From: Desulfobacter vibrioformis DSM 8776
Lineage (GTDB): Bacteria > Desulfobacterota > Desulfobacteria > Desulfobacterales > Desulfobacteraceae
Length of the DNA: 64,000 bases
Reading direction: 5' to 3'
NCBI RefSeq assembly: GCF_000745975.1
Contig: NZ_JQKJ01000009.1
Coordinates: 62,001-126,000 of the forward strand
Shown here: positions 39,168-49,350 of the stretch, one piece after another
Layout of the letters: each line of letters starts with the position of its first letter
Numbering within the stretch: position 1 is the stretch's first letter
Translations under genes and position numbers: made by a program
Notes under the pieces: model-generated
Seen by the model: only the letters and a program-made list of their open reading frames with translations
The model's database searches: none
What the model was told of the DNA's origin: nothing

Positions 39168-39689
39168 ATGGATTTAAAACAGACGATCAGAAGCATTCCG
39201 GACTGGCCCATCAAAGGGGTGATTTTCAGGGACCTGACCACATTGATGCAGAATCCAGAAGCATTTAAAGAATCCTGCGATATCCTTTACGACCGCTACA
39301 AGGACAAGGGCCTTGACAAGGTCGTGGGCATTGATGCCAGAGGCTTTGTCTTTGGTGCGGTGCTGGCCTATCGTCTTGGTATCGGTTTTATCCCGGTGCG
39401 CAAAAAAGGAAAACTGCCCCACAAAACCATTGAGCAAAGCTACAGCCTTGAATATGGCGAAGGCACCCTTGAGATGCACGAAGATGCCGTTACCCCCGGC
39501 GAAAAAGTGGTCATCGTGGACGATCTCATTGCAACCGGCGGCACTGTGGGGGCCACGGTCAAACTGGTAAAGCAGCTTGGGGCGGATCTGCTGGAATGCG
39601 CCTTTATTGTAGAACTGCCTGATCTCAAGGGCCGGGATCAGATCCCCGGCTGTCCAGTGTTCAGTGTTACTGAGTTTGAAGGAGAGTAA
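39168..39689 (+). CDS. apt: Adenine phosphoribosyltransferase
   Basis: 173 residues. It begins IRSIPDWPIKGVIFRDLTTL and has the PRPP-binding motif KVVIVDDLIATGGTVGATV and GIDARGFVFGAVLAY. It joins adenine with PRPP to give AMP. AGGAGA precedes the ATG. Linked to mtnP, it forms a methylthioadenosine-to-AMP salvage pair. Confidence 0.96.
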   Translation: MDLKQTIRSIPDWPIKGVIFRDLTTLMQNPEAFKESCDILYDRYKDKGLDKVVGIDARGFVFGAVLAYRLGIGFIPVRKKGKLPHKTIEQSYSLEYGEGTLEMHEDAVTPGEKVVIVDDLIATGGTVGATVKLVKQLGADLLECAFIVELPDLKGRDQIPGCPVFSVTEFEGE

Positions 39690-39727
39690 TGTCCTGTTAC
39701 TAAAAAGAGAAGGAAGGGGGCAGATTC

Positions 39728-40201
39728 ATGAGAATTAACTGTATTCGTTTGGGGTTACAGGTGACAGTCTCCCTGGCCCTTTTTGTTTCTTTCATTCCGG
39801 CAGGATGCGGGTTCAACAAGGCCGGACATATGACGCACAGTCCCGTACTCATGGAACAGTACCGGGAAAAGCTGCTCCCTGAACAGTTATCATATTTTTA
39901 CTGCGGCAGGGAAAATCTGCCCGATGCTGTGGTGGGCATTGACCCGGCCTATACCTTTGAAACAAAATTCTGGTTTCCCATTGAATTCGGGCCAGACCTT
40001 TACAGCAAGATCGACCATTTAAGTAATCTGGAACCCGGCCAGGACAGAATGTACGCCAGGGCCATTACTGGTCCGGCAGGCAACACCATAGGCGTGTGGT
40101 TCTCTTTTTATTATTCCACGGGTGTCATTGTGGATGATGCCAATCACAGGATTCAAGTGTTCAACCCTTACAGGCCTGAATCCAGGCTCTATTTTTTTTG
40201 A
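39728..40201 (+). CDS. Putative lipoprotein, function unknown
   Basis: 157 residues. The N-terminal signal has a lipobox-like end, FIPAGCGF, with the Cys near residue 27. The mature part contains FYCGRENLPDAVVGIDPAY and IGVWFSFYYSTGVIVD; no family is recognised. The reading frame ends 10 bases before the recC region. It probably lies on the inner face of the outer membrane or the outer face of the inner membrane. Confidence 0.7.
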   Translation: MRINCIRLGLQVTVSLALFVSFIPAGCGFNKAGHMTHSPVLMEQYREKLLPEQLSYFYCGRENLPDAVVGIDPAYTFETKFWFPIEFGPDLYSKIDHLSNLEPGQDRMYARAITGPAGNTIGVWFSFYYSTGVIVDDANHRIQVFNPYRPESRLYFF

Positions 40202-40226
40202 TTATTAAGGCTTGGGAATATCTGCC

Positions 40227-43200
40227 ATGCTCAATCTGATCAAAAGCAACCGCATGGAGAATCTGGCCCAGGCCCTTTTCGCCGTCATCGGCAAGGGCCC
40301 TGGCAACCCAATTGCATCCGAATTCATCGGTATCCAGTCCCGGGGTATGAAACAATGGCTTTCCCAGGGGATTACACGTCACTTCGGGGTGTGTGCCAAT
40401 GTGCGGTTCATGTTTCCCCGGCAGATGCTTGAATATATCCGGGAGCAGGGCTGCGAAACCCAGGGGCCAGGCCTTTCAGGACCAGGTCTGCTGGACCGGG
40501 ACATGATGGCCTGGGGTGTTCTGGATGCACTGATGGCCAGGGCAGCGGAACCGGCCCGGGCAGACAGCCGTTTCCTGGGTCCCGGAACATACCTTGAACA
40601 TGACACCACCGGAACCAAGGCCATGGCGTTAAGCCGCAGGATTGCCGCTGTACTGGATGATTATCAGGTGTATCGTCCGGACATGCTGGCAGCCTGGGGC
40701 AGGGGAGAAGACCTGGAATCAGAGGACCCCCAGGCCCTGTGGCAGGCTTTTTTATGGCAAACCCTGATACACAAAGGCATGTCCCTGCCCGACCAGATGC
40801 AGGCCTGTCTTTCCTCATTTGAATCCGGTACTGTCAATGCACACGCGTTGCCCCGGCGCATATCCCTTTTCGGGATTTCTGCCATGCCTCCGGTTTTTTT
40901 GAATCTTTTTAATCTGTTGAGCCGGCATATGGATATTTTTCTGTTTCTGCTCACGCCAACCTATCAGTTTTTTTTTGATCTGCCTTCTGCACGTCAGCAG
41001 GAAAGGGCCGCATTAAAAGACGAGGCCGTTTCAGCGCTGCCCGAAGAGGGCAATCCCCTGCTTGGTGCTTTGGGCCAGAGCAGCAGGGAAACCCAGGGGA
41101 TTCTGGAAAATTTTGACTATGACGAGCCCATGGGGGACCTGTTTGTTGATCCGGCGGTCATGCCAGAGGATACAGATGAAAAAGATCCGGATGGCCCGGG
41201 TCCTGCCGATATGCTCTGGGTGATCCAGTCCGATATCCTGAACCTTATCTGGCGGGGCAAGGGCAGGGCGGATTCTCCCATTGCTGTTTCCCCCGGGGAT
41301 AACTCCCTGGCCGTTCATGCCTGCCATTCGCCCATGCGCGAGGCCCAGGTGCTAAAAGATCTTCTCCTGGATGCGTTCAACCGGGACCCCGGTCTTTGCC
41401 CCCATGATGTAGTGGTGATGATGCCTGATATTGAGGCCTATGCCCCTTTTCTGGAGGCTGTGTTTTCCCAGTCGCCCGGGCTACCGTTTACCGTGTCCGA
41501 CCGCCGCCGCCGCTCTGAATCCTTAACCCTTTCCGCCTTTTTAAGTATCCTTGACATGAAAGAGTCCCGCCTTGAGAAATCCAAGATTCTGGGGCTTTTG
41601 TCCTGCCCTGTCATTGCCGATAAATTCGGCCTGACCCAGGGAGACCAGGACCTTGTTTCTGCCCTGTTTGATTCTGCCGGGATTTTGTGGGGCAGGGACG
41701 GTGCCCACCGCGAAAGAATTTTGGGCCGGCCTTATGAACACAATTCCTGGACCTTTGGCCTGAACCGGCTCATGGCAGGGTTTGCCCTGCCCGAAGCAAG
41801 TACCGTATTTGTTAATGGTGTGCTTCCCTGCGACGGGTTTGAAGGGCTTGAAGGAGAGATTTTAGGAAAATGCGCCCATTTTATTCACTCTTTGTTCAAG
41901 GCCCTGGACCTGATGGCGTCCCCCGGCACGGTCCGGGAATGGGCCATCCGGTTCAGGACCATTATTTCAGACATGCTGGCAAAGGATCTTGGCAATGACG
42001 GGGATATGGCTGTGCTGCTCAATGCACTGGATGATATGGAAAAGCAGGCTGGTCAGGCCGGGTTTGACAGACCGATCTCTTTTCCTGCTGTCCGCCTGGC
42101 CCTGACTGCCAAGCTTGATGTGCATGTGTCCCAGGGCAGGTTCCTTTCCGGGGACATCACGTTCTGTAATATTATGCCCATGCGCAGCATCCCGTTCAAA
42201 CTTGTCTGCCTGATGGGGATGGATGCCCAAAGTTTCCCCAGAACAGGCAGTTCCCCCGGCTTTGACCTGATCCGCCAAAATCCCAGGCTCGGGGACAAGC
42301 AGGACCGCCAGGAGGATTGTGAGATTTTTCTGGAGGCATTGCTGTGCGCACGCCGTGGGCTTATCATTACCTATACCGGCATGCGCATCAGCGACAACAC
42401 GCCTGTTCCCGTTGCCTCACCTGTGGCGGAACTGATCGATACCGTTGAAAACAGCTTTGTTTTTCCCCAGGGGTTTCAATGGCAGTTTGTCCATCCGTTG
42501 CACCCGTTCAGTCCGGTCTATTTTTCAGACATCCATGGGCCTGGATTGGGGCCTGGATTTTTTTCCTATTCAAATGCCCAGTGCCGGATCTGCAGCAGCC
42601 AGAGTACCCGGAACAATGGAGATGGAGATACCGCTGGAGCCCCTTGTTTTTGCTTCCGGGACCCGGAGGTTGACAATACCCTGCAACACCAGGTATCAAA
42701 AGACATACCCGTGATTGCACTTGCAGATCTCATTGCGTTTTTCAGACACCCTGTCCAATATTATGTCACCAAGACCCTGGGACTGATCTACCAGGAACCG
42801 GGGCAGGTGCCCGATGAACGCGAGCCCTTCAGACTGTCCGGGCTGCCCCTTTACCAGTTGGGTTCCCTGGCCGTTGAAACCCATGAAGATTTTGATCTCT
42901 ACCCCATGGTAAAGGCACAAGGCTGTCTGCCCTTTGGAAAAAAAGGCGAACAGGAATGGGCCAGAATCAATGATCTGGCAGAACCTGTGAAGCATCTGGC
43001 CCAAAATGAACGCCTTGGGCGAGCCCCACGCAGCCTGGCGTTGTCTCTACAAACAGATGCCTGCTGCATCACAGGCCAGGTAACCCATGTGTATGACCCG
43101 TGCCGGGTTGTGGCAGGTTTTGGCCGGCTGAATCCGTCCCGGTTGTTGACCCAGTGGATTATGCACCTGGCGTATTCGTGTATTGAAGACCACCCCGGAA

Positions 43201-43616
43201 CCACTGTGATGATAGGGCAGGACCCCAAGGGACGCAAGCCTGCGGTGAGATTTGAATTTTCCGCTATTGAAGAAAAATCCCGGGCCCGGGCATTGATCCT
43301 GGATCTGGCCGGATATTACCTGAACGGAAAGGCAAGGGTCTTTCCCTTTTTTGCCGATCTTTGTTTTCATCTGGTTGTTGATCTGTCCTCACGGGAGTAT
43401 GACCTGTCAGCACCATCCCTGGCAAAGGCCTTAGGTAAATGTGCTGGTTTATGGTGCAATAATTTTAATTCAACCGGGGAGGGTTTTAACCGGTACACGG
43501 CCCTTGTTTTCGGGCAGGACACCCCCTTTGCAGATCCGACGTCCCTTGGGCGTTCCGGGGTGCTGGATGCAGGTCTTGCCGTGTACAGGCCCATGCTGGA
43601 GTATTTTATATCATGA
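40227..43616 (+). CDS. recC: Exodeoxyribonuclease V gamma subunit RecC
   Basis: 1129 residues from the chosen ATG. It begins like the family (MLNLIKSNRMENLAQAL) and has GISAMPPVFLNLFNLLSRHMD and a degenerate helicase/nuclease fold (FKLVCLMGMDAQSFPR) as landmarks. RecC binds Chi sites and splits DNA for RecB. The ATG at 40227 has GGGA upstream; a TTG at 40212 would add five residues. The stop overlaps the recB start. recD, normally with recB, is not in the window. Confidence 0.93.
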   Translation: MLNLIKSNRMENLAQALFAVIGKGPGNPIASEFIGIQSRGMKQWLSQGITRHFGVCANVRFMFPRQMLEYIREQGCETQGPGLSGPGLLDRDMMAWGVLDALMARAAEPARADSRFLGPGTYLEHDTTGTKAMALSRRIAAVLDDYQVYRPDMLAAWGRGEDLESEDPQALWQAFLWQTLIHKGMSLPDQMQACLSSFESGTVNAHALPRRISLFGISAMPPVFLNLFNLLSRHMDIFLFLLTPTYQFFFDLPSARQQERAALKDEAVSALPEEGNPLLGALGQSSRETQGILENFDYDEPMGDLFVDPAVMPEDTDEKDPDGPGPADMLWVIQSDILNLIWRGKGRADSPIAVSPGDNSLAVHACHSPMREAQVLKDLLLDAFNRDPGLCPHDVVVMMPDIEAYAPFLEAVFSQSPGLPFTVSDRRRRSESLTLSAFLSILDMKESRLEKSKILGLLSCPVIADKFGLTQGDQDLVSALFDSAGILWGRDGAHRERILGRPYEHNSWTFGLNRLMAGFALPEASTVFVNGVLPCDGFEGLEGEILGKCAHFIHSLFKALDLMASPGTVREWAIRFRTIISDMLAKDLGNDGDMAVLLNALDDMEKQAGQAGFDRPISFPAVRLALTAKLDVHVSQGRFLSGDITFCNIMPMRSIPFKLVCLMGMDAQSFPRTGSSPGFDLIRQNPRLGDKQDRQEDCEIFLEALLCARRGLIITYTGMRISDNTPVPVASPVAELIDTVENSFVFPQGFQWQFVHPLHPFSPVYFSDIHGPGLGPGFFSYSNAQCRICSSQSTRNNGDGDTAGAPCFCFRDPEVDNTLQHQVSKDIPVIALADLIAFFRHPVQYYVTKTLGLIYQEPGQVPDEREPFRLSGLPLYQLGSLAVETHEDFDLYPMVKAQGCLPFGKKGEQEWARINDLAEPVKHLAQNERLGRAPRSLALSLQTDACCITGQVTHVYDPCRVVAGFGRLNPSRLLTQWIMHLAYSCIEDHPGTTVMIGQDPKGRKPAVRFEFSAIEEKSRARALILDLAGYYLNGKARVFPFFADLCFHLVVDLSSREYDLSAPSLAKALGKCAGLWCNNFNSTGEGFNRYTALVFGQDTPFADPTSLGRSGVLDAGLAVYRPMLEYFIS

Positions 43617-46600
43617 GCAGAACTGCCTTGCCCCTGCCCCTTGATCCCTTTTCCCTGGACCTTGAAAAGATCAGCCTGATCGAAGCCAGCGCAGGAACCG
43701 GAAAGACATACACCATTTCCACCCTGTTTGTCCGGCTGGTGGCCATGGGCTATAAGGTGGAATCCATCCTGGTGGTGACATTTACCGAGGCTGCTGCCGC
43801 AGAGTTGAAATTAAGAATCCGGAAACGTCTGGTTCACTGTCTGATGGTTTTGTCCGGCCAGGAAAATGACGAATACAACGCCGACGATCTCACCTGTTTC
43901 CTGCAAAAACAAAGCGATGCAGATCAAATCCGCCGCCTGCTCCGTCTTGCTGTGACCTGTTTTGACCAGGCTGCCATTATGACCATCCACGCTTTCTGCT
44001 TTTCCGTGCTCAGGGAAAATGCCTTTGAAAGCAATGCCCATTTTGACATAGAACTTATGGCAGACAACCGGGGTTTTGTTGACCAGGTGGTCCGGGACTT
44101 TTTTTCAGGCCGCATCAATCATCTGGACTCATTGTTTTTATCTTTTCTGGATCAAAATAATATCACCCCGGACACCTTTGCCAAAGGGCTTGTTCAGGCC
44201 GCATCAAGGCAGGAAATCCGGGTGGTTCCTGCCCCCCCTGCGTTTCAGGAAATTTGGGATGATTACAAAGAGACCGTCAATTCGGCAGCAGAAATTTTGA
44301 ACCGGGAACTGGAAGGCATCCTGAACCTGATCCAGGACCATGCCGGGATAGAGAAACGAAGTTACAATAAAAAAAATCTGTCCAACTGGCTGGATGCCTG
44401 TCAGAAGAAATTTGAAAACAGCCCTGGCACGGATCTGCTGTTTGACATGAGTGAAAAGGGCGATGCCCTGTATAAATTTACCCGGACCCGGCTGGCAGAA
44501 AAGACAAAGGCCGGCCACACCCCGCCGGCCCATGTTTTTTTCGACCTTTGCGAACACCTGCTTGACCTGTCCCGATCCATGGCGGCAAATCTCATTGCCT
44601 TAAGATATCTGTTTCTTGATGATTATGCCAAGGCCCTGGCCGCCATGAAGCAGGGGCAGGGGGCCTGTTTTTTTGACGACCTGATCAATGATCTGGCAAC
44701 AGCCCTGGACGGTCCGGGCGGCCATGCGTTGAAAACAGCTGTGAGAAAACGCTTCCATGCCTGCCTCATTGATGAGTTCCAGGACACGGACCCGGGCCAG
44801 TACAAAATTTTTTCCATCCTGTTCACGGATCCGGATACGCCCTTTTTTATGATCGGCGATCCCAAGCAGGCCATCTACGGTTTCAGGGGCGGTGATATTT
44901 TTACTTATATGACGGCGTCAAAGGCCTGCAACCAAAGCTTTACCCTGACAAAAAATTACCGTTCCGCACCGGCCATGGTGCAGGCCGTGAATACCATCTT
45001 CTCATTAAAAGACAATCCCTTTGGATTCGAACTTATTCCTTTTCAGCCTGTGGAAACACCTGACACAGCCGTTGACCGGCTGGTGTGCAACGGTGTTCCT
45101 GTTCCGCCGGCAACATTTCTGGTTGTGGATAAAGATGGGTTGCCATGTAACAAAAACGGCCTGGTCAATAAGTCCGATGCCCAGAGGATCATACCCGATA
45201 TCCTTGCAAGAGATATGCTTTCCCTTTTAAAGGATCCCGATATCTGTCTGCTGGACAAAGACGCACCGGACGATAGAGACGCGGCAACCCCTGTGACGCC
45301 GGGGGATATGGCTGTGCTGGTGCGCACCAATGTCCAGGCCGAGGCGGTGCAGCAGGCCCTTGTTCAACGGGGTATCCCCTGCTTTTTATCCAGAACCGGG
45401 TCTGTGTTCGACGCTGTCCAGGCCCGGGAGCTTTATGACATCCTTTGCGCAGTTGCCAGCCCCGGAGACATGTGCCTGATCAGGGCCGCTTTGGTCTCTT
45501 CGGTGTACCAGGCGGATGAGGCCTTTTTAAAACGCATGAACACCGATGACACCCTTGCAGGTACCTGGCAGGACCGATTTGCGGACTACAGGCGGATCTG
45601 GGAGGAAAAGGGCTTTGTCGCCATGATCACAGCCCTTTTGTACCAGGAGGATGCCCTGCCTTGTCCCTGTGCTCATATGGATGAACGGGGACTGACCAAT
45701 GTGTTTCATTTAAAGGAGCTTTTGGCCCAGGCAGCCATGAATCTGGGTAAAGAGACACCGTCTAAAATTGCCCTGCTGATTGAATGGTTTCGAAAACAGC
45801 TGTTTGAACAGACCCGGCAGGCAACCGCCGATGAACTGCGCCTGGAAAGCGATGCCCGGGCCGTGGCCATTGTCACCATCCACAAAAGCAAGGGGCTTGA
45901 ATATCCCCTTGTGTTTCTGCCTTTTTTGTGGCAGACAGGCACTGCTAAGGATACCCATGCACCTGTTTTATTCCATGATCCGGAAGACAATCATGCCCTG
46001 GTGCTGGACCTGGGCTCTGAAAACAGGGACCGGGCCATGCGGCTGAACCAAGATGAAGCGGCTGCCGAAGATATGCGTCTGCTCTACGTAGCCCTGACCC
46101 GGGCTTCCTCGGGCGTAAGGATCTACTGGGGCGGTTTTGCAGGTATTGAAGACTCGGCATTCGGACGGCTTTTGCATCCCGGGGGCCTGGGAAACGACCA
46201 AACCCTGCTTGCAGATCTTGGACGATTGTGTGAAACCTCAGGCAAAAGCATTGACGCTGTCATGCTTAAACCCGATGCCCTGCCCGAAAGCCTATTTGAT
46301 CCCCAAACAGTTCAGGACACCGATTTTTCCCCAAAAATCATGACCCGGAAGGTATCTCCTGCATGGCGAATGTCAAGCTATTCAGCCCTGGCTGCAGGGC
46401 ACAAGCATGATCCCGTACAGGACGGGCAAAAGGAGCGGCAGGAGCCAACCCCGGATTTTTTTTTGAGAGATGCCGCACCTGCCATGGATATCGTGCCCCT
46501 GTCCACTTTTCCCAAAGGGCCGGGGGCAGGCGATTTTTTCCACAAGGTGTTTGAAGAAATAGATTTTTGCGATCCTGCCACCATTGAACCGGCTGTTGTC

Positions 46601-47242
46601 AGCAACCTTGACCGGTTTGGATTTGCCATGCCAAAGGCGGTTCCCGGTATCTGCGATGCGGTTAAAGGTATTTTAGCCGCCCCCCTTGACACAGGGCAGG
46701 GCGGTTGTTTTTCCCTGGATCAGATTGCGCTGACCCACCGGCTGGTGGAGATGGAGTTTTATATTACCCTGGACCGGTTTAACCCGGCAGCCCTTGGCAA
46801 ACTGTTTGAAAAAATCGAAAAGAATGAAAAGGACGAAAACGATAAAAAAACGGCTGGTTACGGTGCCAGGATCTCATCCATGCAGACAGCCGGGTTCCAG
46901 GGGTTTTTAAAAGGATTCATCGATCTTGTGGTCTGCCATGAAAACCAATGGTATATCATGGATTACAAGTCCAATTACCTGGGGCCTTGTTTCAGTGATT
47001 ATCATCCCGGGGCGATTGAGGCGGCCATGATCAGCCACGATTATATCCTGCAATATTATCTGTACCTTGGGGCCCTGGACAGGTATTTGCGTTTACGCCT
47101 GAAAGATTATAATTATGCGGAACATTTTGGCGGGGTTTTTTACCTGTTTATCCGGGGTATGGCCGGGGGTAAAAATACCGGGATCTATTTTCACAGGCCC
47201 GGCAATGAATTGATGAAACAGTTGAGAATACTTTTATCGTAA
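43613..47242 (+). CDS. recB: Exodeoxyribonuclease V beta subunit RecB
   Basis: 1209 residues. Walker A is EASAGTGKTYT; other UvrD-family helicase motifs are DEFQDTDPGQ, GDPKQAIYGFRGGD, KNYRSAP and VTIHKSKGLEYPLVFLP. The C-terminal nuclease domain has FIDLVVCHENQWYIMDYKSN, with the catalytic Asp and DxK. The subunit unwinds and degrades DNA and loads RecA at double-strand breaks. Its ATG overlaps the recC stop by four bases. A separate recD was not found nearby. Confidence 0.96.
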   Translation: MSRTALPLPLDPFSLDLEKISLIEASAGTGKTYTISTLFVRLVAMGYKVESILVVTFTEAAAAELKLRIRKRLVHCLMVLSGQENDEYNADDLTCFLQKQSDADQIRRLLRLAVTCFDQAAIMTIHAFCFSVLRENAFESNAHFDIELMADNRGFVDQVVRDFFSGRINHLDSLFLSFLDQNNITPDTFAKGLVQAASRQEIRVVPAPPAFQEIWDDYKETVNSAAEILNRELEGILNLIQDHAGIEKRSYNKKNLSNWLDACQKKFENSPGTDLLFDMSEKGDALYKFTRTRLAEKTKAGHTPPAHVFFDLCEHLLDLSRSMAANLIALRYLFLDDYAKALAAMKQGQGACFFDDLINDLATALDGPGGHALKTAVRKRFHACLIDEFQDTDPGQYKIFSILFTDPDTPFFMIGDPKQAIYGFRGGDIFTYMTASKACNQSFTLTKNYRSAPAMVQAVNTIFSLKDNPFGFELIPFQPVETPDTAVDRLVCNGVPVPPATFLVVDKDGLPCNKNGLVNKSDAQRIIPDILARDMLSLLKDPDICLLDKDAPDDRDAATPVTPGDMAVLVRTNVQAEAVQQALVQRGIPCFLSRTGSVFDAVQARELYDILCAVASPGDMCLIRAALVSSVYQADEAFLKRMNTDDTLAGTWQDRFADYRRIWEEKGFVAMITALLYQEDALPCPCAHMDERGLTNVFHLKELLAQAAMNLGKETPSKIALLIEWFRKQLFEQTRQATADELRLESDARAVAIVTIHKSKGLEYPLVFLPFLWQTGTAKDTHAPVLFHDPEDNHALVLDLGSENRDRAMRLNQDEAAAEDMRLLYVALTRASSGVRIYWGGFAGIEDSAFGRLLHPGGLGNDQTLLADLGRLCETSGKSIDAVMLKPDALPESLFDPQTVQDTDFSPKIMTRKVSPAWRMSSYSALAAGHKHDPVQDGQKERQEPTPDFFLRDAAPAMDIVPLSTFPKGPGAGDFFHKVFEEIDFCDPATIEPAVVSNLDRFGFAMPKAVPGICDAVKGILAAPLDTGQGGCFSLDQIALTHRLVEMEFYITLDRFNPAALGKLFEKIEKNEKDENDKKTAGYGARISSMQTAGFQGFLKGFIDLVVCHENQWYIMDYKSNYLGPCFSDYHPGAIEAAMISHDYILQYYLYLGALDRYLRLRLKDYNYAEHFGGVFYLFIRGMAGGKNTGIYFHRPGNELMKQLRILLS

Positions 47243-47257
47243 ACATCAGGAGGAACA

Positions 47258-47647
47258 ATGACCTTTTTGTTGAATCTGCTCTGGTTTGTACTTGGCGGGG
47301 GATGGGCCGCAGGCCTTTTATGGATTATGACAGGCTGTATTCTGATGCTGACAATTGTGGGCATTCCTTTTGGCTGGGCCGCATTCAGAATTGCAGGATT
47401 TGCCGCCTTTCCCTATGGCAAAACCCTGGTGGATGCCCGGACCGTGGGCGAAGAGGTGATAACCGGTACAATGATAGCCAATATTTTGTGGGTCATCCTT
47501 GCGGGGATATGGCTGGCCATCTCGCACATCTCAGCCGGAATCGGCCTTTGCATGACCATTATCGGCATCCCCTTCGGATTCGCCCATTTCCGGCTGGCCG
47601 CCGTATGCTTTGCTCCCCTGGGAAAACGTACGGTTTTGATTTCCTAA
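47258..47647 (+). CDS. YccF-domain inner-membrane protein
   Basis: 129 residues with two internally similar halves (TIVGIPFGWAAFRIAGFAAFP and TIIGIPFGFAHFRLAAVCFAP), each holding a pair of hydrophobic helices; this duplication is the YccF (DUF307) signature. The function is unknown. AGGAGG supports the start, 15 bases after recB, so it may be the last gene in that operon. Confidence 0.88.
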   Translation: MTFLLNLLWFVLGGGWAAGLLWIMTGCILMLTIVGIPFGWAAFRIAGFAAFPYGKTLVDARTVGEEVITGTMIANILWVILAGIWLAISHISAGIGLCMTIIGIPFGFAHFRLAAVCFAPLGKRTVLIS

Positions 47648-47686
47648 AACCTAAAACCTAACACATAAAACCTAAAACCTAACACC
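47645..47686 (+). repeat. Two tandem 21-bp repeats after the yccF stop
   Basis: TAAAACCTAAAACCTAACAC is repeated at 47645 and 47666 with one base different at the end of the unit; each unit itself contains TAAAACC twice. A small CGCCC-GAA-GGGCG hairpin follows at 47688-47700 and might end the transcript. Confidence 0.75.
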
Positions 47687-47709
47687 CCGCCCGAAGGGCG
47701 ATAATCCAT

Positions 47710-49104
47710 TCAGACATCAGGAGGCTTTGGGGGTTTGAATTGCTTCTTATCCAGCCCGTGCCGGGTCAACAGGCGGTTTAACTGCCGGCTGGTAATGCCG
47801 GCTTTCTGTGCCGTCTCTTTTATCCGGCCGTTTGTTTGTTTCAACAGGCTGGTCAGGTAGGAGATTTCACAGGCATTGACCGCATGCTGGCGGGCCTGGG
47901 CCAGGGTCAGGCCGGTGCCGGGTGCCGGTATATCCTGGGCAACAGCCATCTGGGTTTCGATGGGTAAATTGCCGGAGGTCATCACAGGGGAAATTTCGAG
48001 GATATGAGCCCGTTCAAGGATATTTTCAAGTTCCCGGATATTGCCGGGCCATTCATAGTGGCGGAATCCTTCCAGAATAGACGGATGAACCCTATGAATA
48101 TTTTTCCCGTACTTGACGTTCAGTTTTTTTAAAAAGAGATCCACCAGGTATTCCAGGTCTTCCAGCCGTTCCCTGAGGGTCGGAATTTCAATGGGAAACA
48201 CGTTGAGCCGGTAAAACAGGTCTTTTCGAAACGTCCCTTTACTGACAGCCTCTTCCAGGTTTGAGTTGGTCGCTGCGATGATCCGTACATTGGCCTTGAG
48301 AATGGACTCGCCACCGATCCGGCTGAAGGTGCCATCCTGGAGCACCTGGAGCAGTTTAATCTGGGCGGATGGGGAGATGGTGCCGATTTCATCCAGAAAA
48401 ATGGTGCCGCCATCTGCCATTTCAAACCGGCCGGGCTTTTTCCGTTCAGCACCGGTAAATGCGCCTTTTTCATGGCCGAACAGCTCGCTTTCAATAAGGG
48501 TGTCCGGGATGGCCCCGCAGTGGATGGAGATAAAAGGCTTTTCAGAACGCTGGCTGTGCCAGTGGATCAGTCGGGCCAGGGTGCCTTTGCCCGTACCGGT
48601 TTCTCCCAACAGCAGGACAGTGGCAATGGTGGGGGCAACAGACCGGATATTGGCAAAAATTTTTTTCATGCCCACATTTTTGGACCGGATGATATCCAGC
48701 CATTCGGTTTTCCAGAACCGGTCCCGCAGGTAGTCCAGTTCAAAATCCTTGGAACGGGACCGGTTCAAGGCGGGAAGCAGCAGATGGATATCCCGTTCTC
48801 TGAACGGAGATAACAGGTATCCCACAGCACCGGCTTTTACCGCTTCAATGGCTTTACAGGTGTTGAACCGTGTACACAGTACAATGAACTGAACAAATGG
48901 ATTGACCGAACTGAACGCCGACATGCCCGGATCGGCCGACAGCAGTTCGATGTCGGCCATGATCAGATCAAACGGAGTCTGGGTGTGCAATGTCAGTGCC
49001 GTATTGATATCCGAGGCCTGGCGGATGTTGTGGGCATCAGACAAGGCGTTTGAAATCAAACGGTACTCATCTTCCGCATTGGTCAAAACCAGCATATCTT
49101 TCAT
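47710..49104 (-). CDS. Sigma-54-dependent transcriptional activator (NtrC family)
   Basis: 464 residues. The N-terminal REC-like domain (1-120) lacks the usual DD acid pair at its start (LTNAEDEYR) but keeps LIMADIELL with an Asp. The AAA+ domain has GETGTGKGTLA, GAFTGA and FLDEIGTIS; the C-terminal Fis-type helix-turn-helix has IKETAQKAGITSRQLNRLLTRHG. GAFTGA contacts sigma-54. It is divergent from the DUF2760/Hsp70 operon and may control it, but no clear -24/-12 promoter (TGGCACG-N4-TTGCA) was found in the 246-base gap. A perfect ATCTATAGAT palindrome lies at 49282-49291. Confidence 0.9.
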   Translation of the reverse strand: MKDMLVLTNAEDEYRLISNALSDAHNIRQASDINTALTLHTQTPFDLIMADIELLSADPGMSAFSSVNPFVQFIVLCTRFNTCKAIEAVKAGAVGYLLSPFRERDIHLLLPALNRSRSKDFELDYLRDRFWKTEWLDIIRSKNVGMKKIFANIRSVAPTIATVLLLGETGTGKGTLARLIHWHSQRSEKPFISIHCGAIPDTLIESELFGHEKGAFTGAERKKPGRFEMADGGTIFLDEIGTISPSAQIKLLQVLQDGTFSRIGGESILKANVRIIAATNSNLEEAVSKGTFRKDLFYRLNVFPIEIPTLRERLEDLEYLVDLFLKKLNVKYGKNIHRVHPSILEGFRHYEWPGNIRELENILERAHILEISPVMTSGNLPIETQMAVAQDIPAPGTGLTLAQARQHAVNACEISYLTSLLKQTNGRIKETAQKAGITSRQLNRLLTRHGLDKKQFKPPKPPDV

Positions 49105-49350
49105 CTGAAACCCCGAAAAAGATTTTTTACCACTCTGCTGAAAAATAGATGGAACGGGCAGCGTGTTTTTTTAGCAGCAACCCGGTTTTCTGTCAACATG
49201 GCCTGGGCAGAAGCTGAAAAAAGGTTTCATGCGCCTGCTTTTTTTAGTATGTTAGGCCACCAAGTAATGTCTTGCCATATCATCTATAGATAAAGTTGAT
49301 TGTGATAGACTTGCATATTTTAGATACAAAAAATAAGGAGAACGCACATC

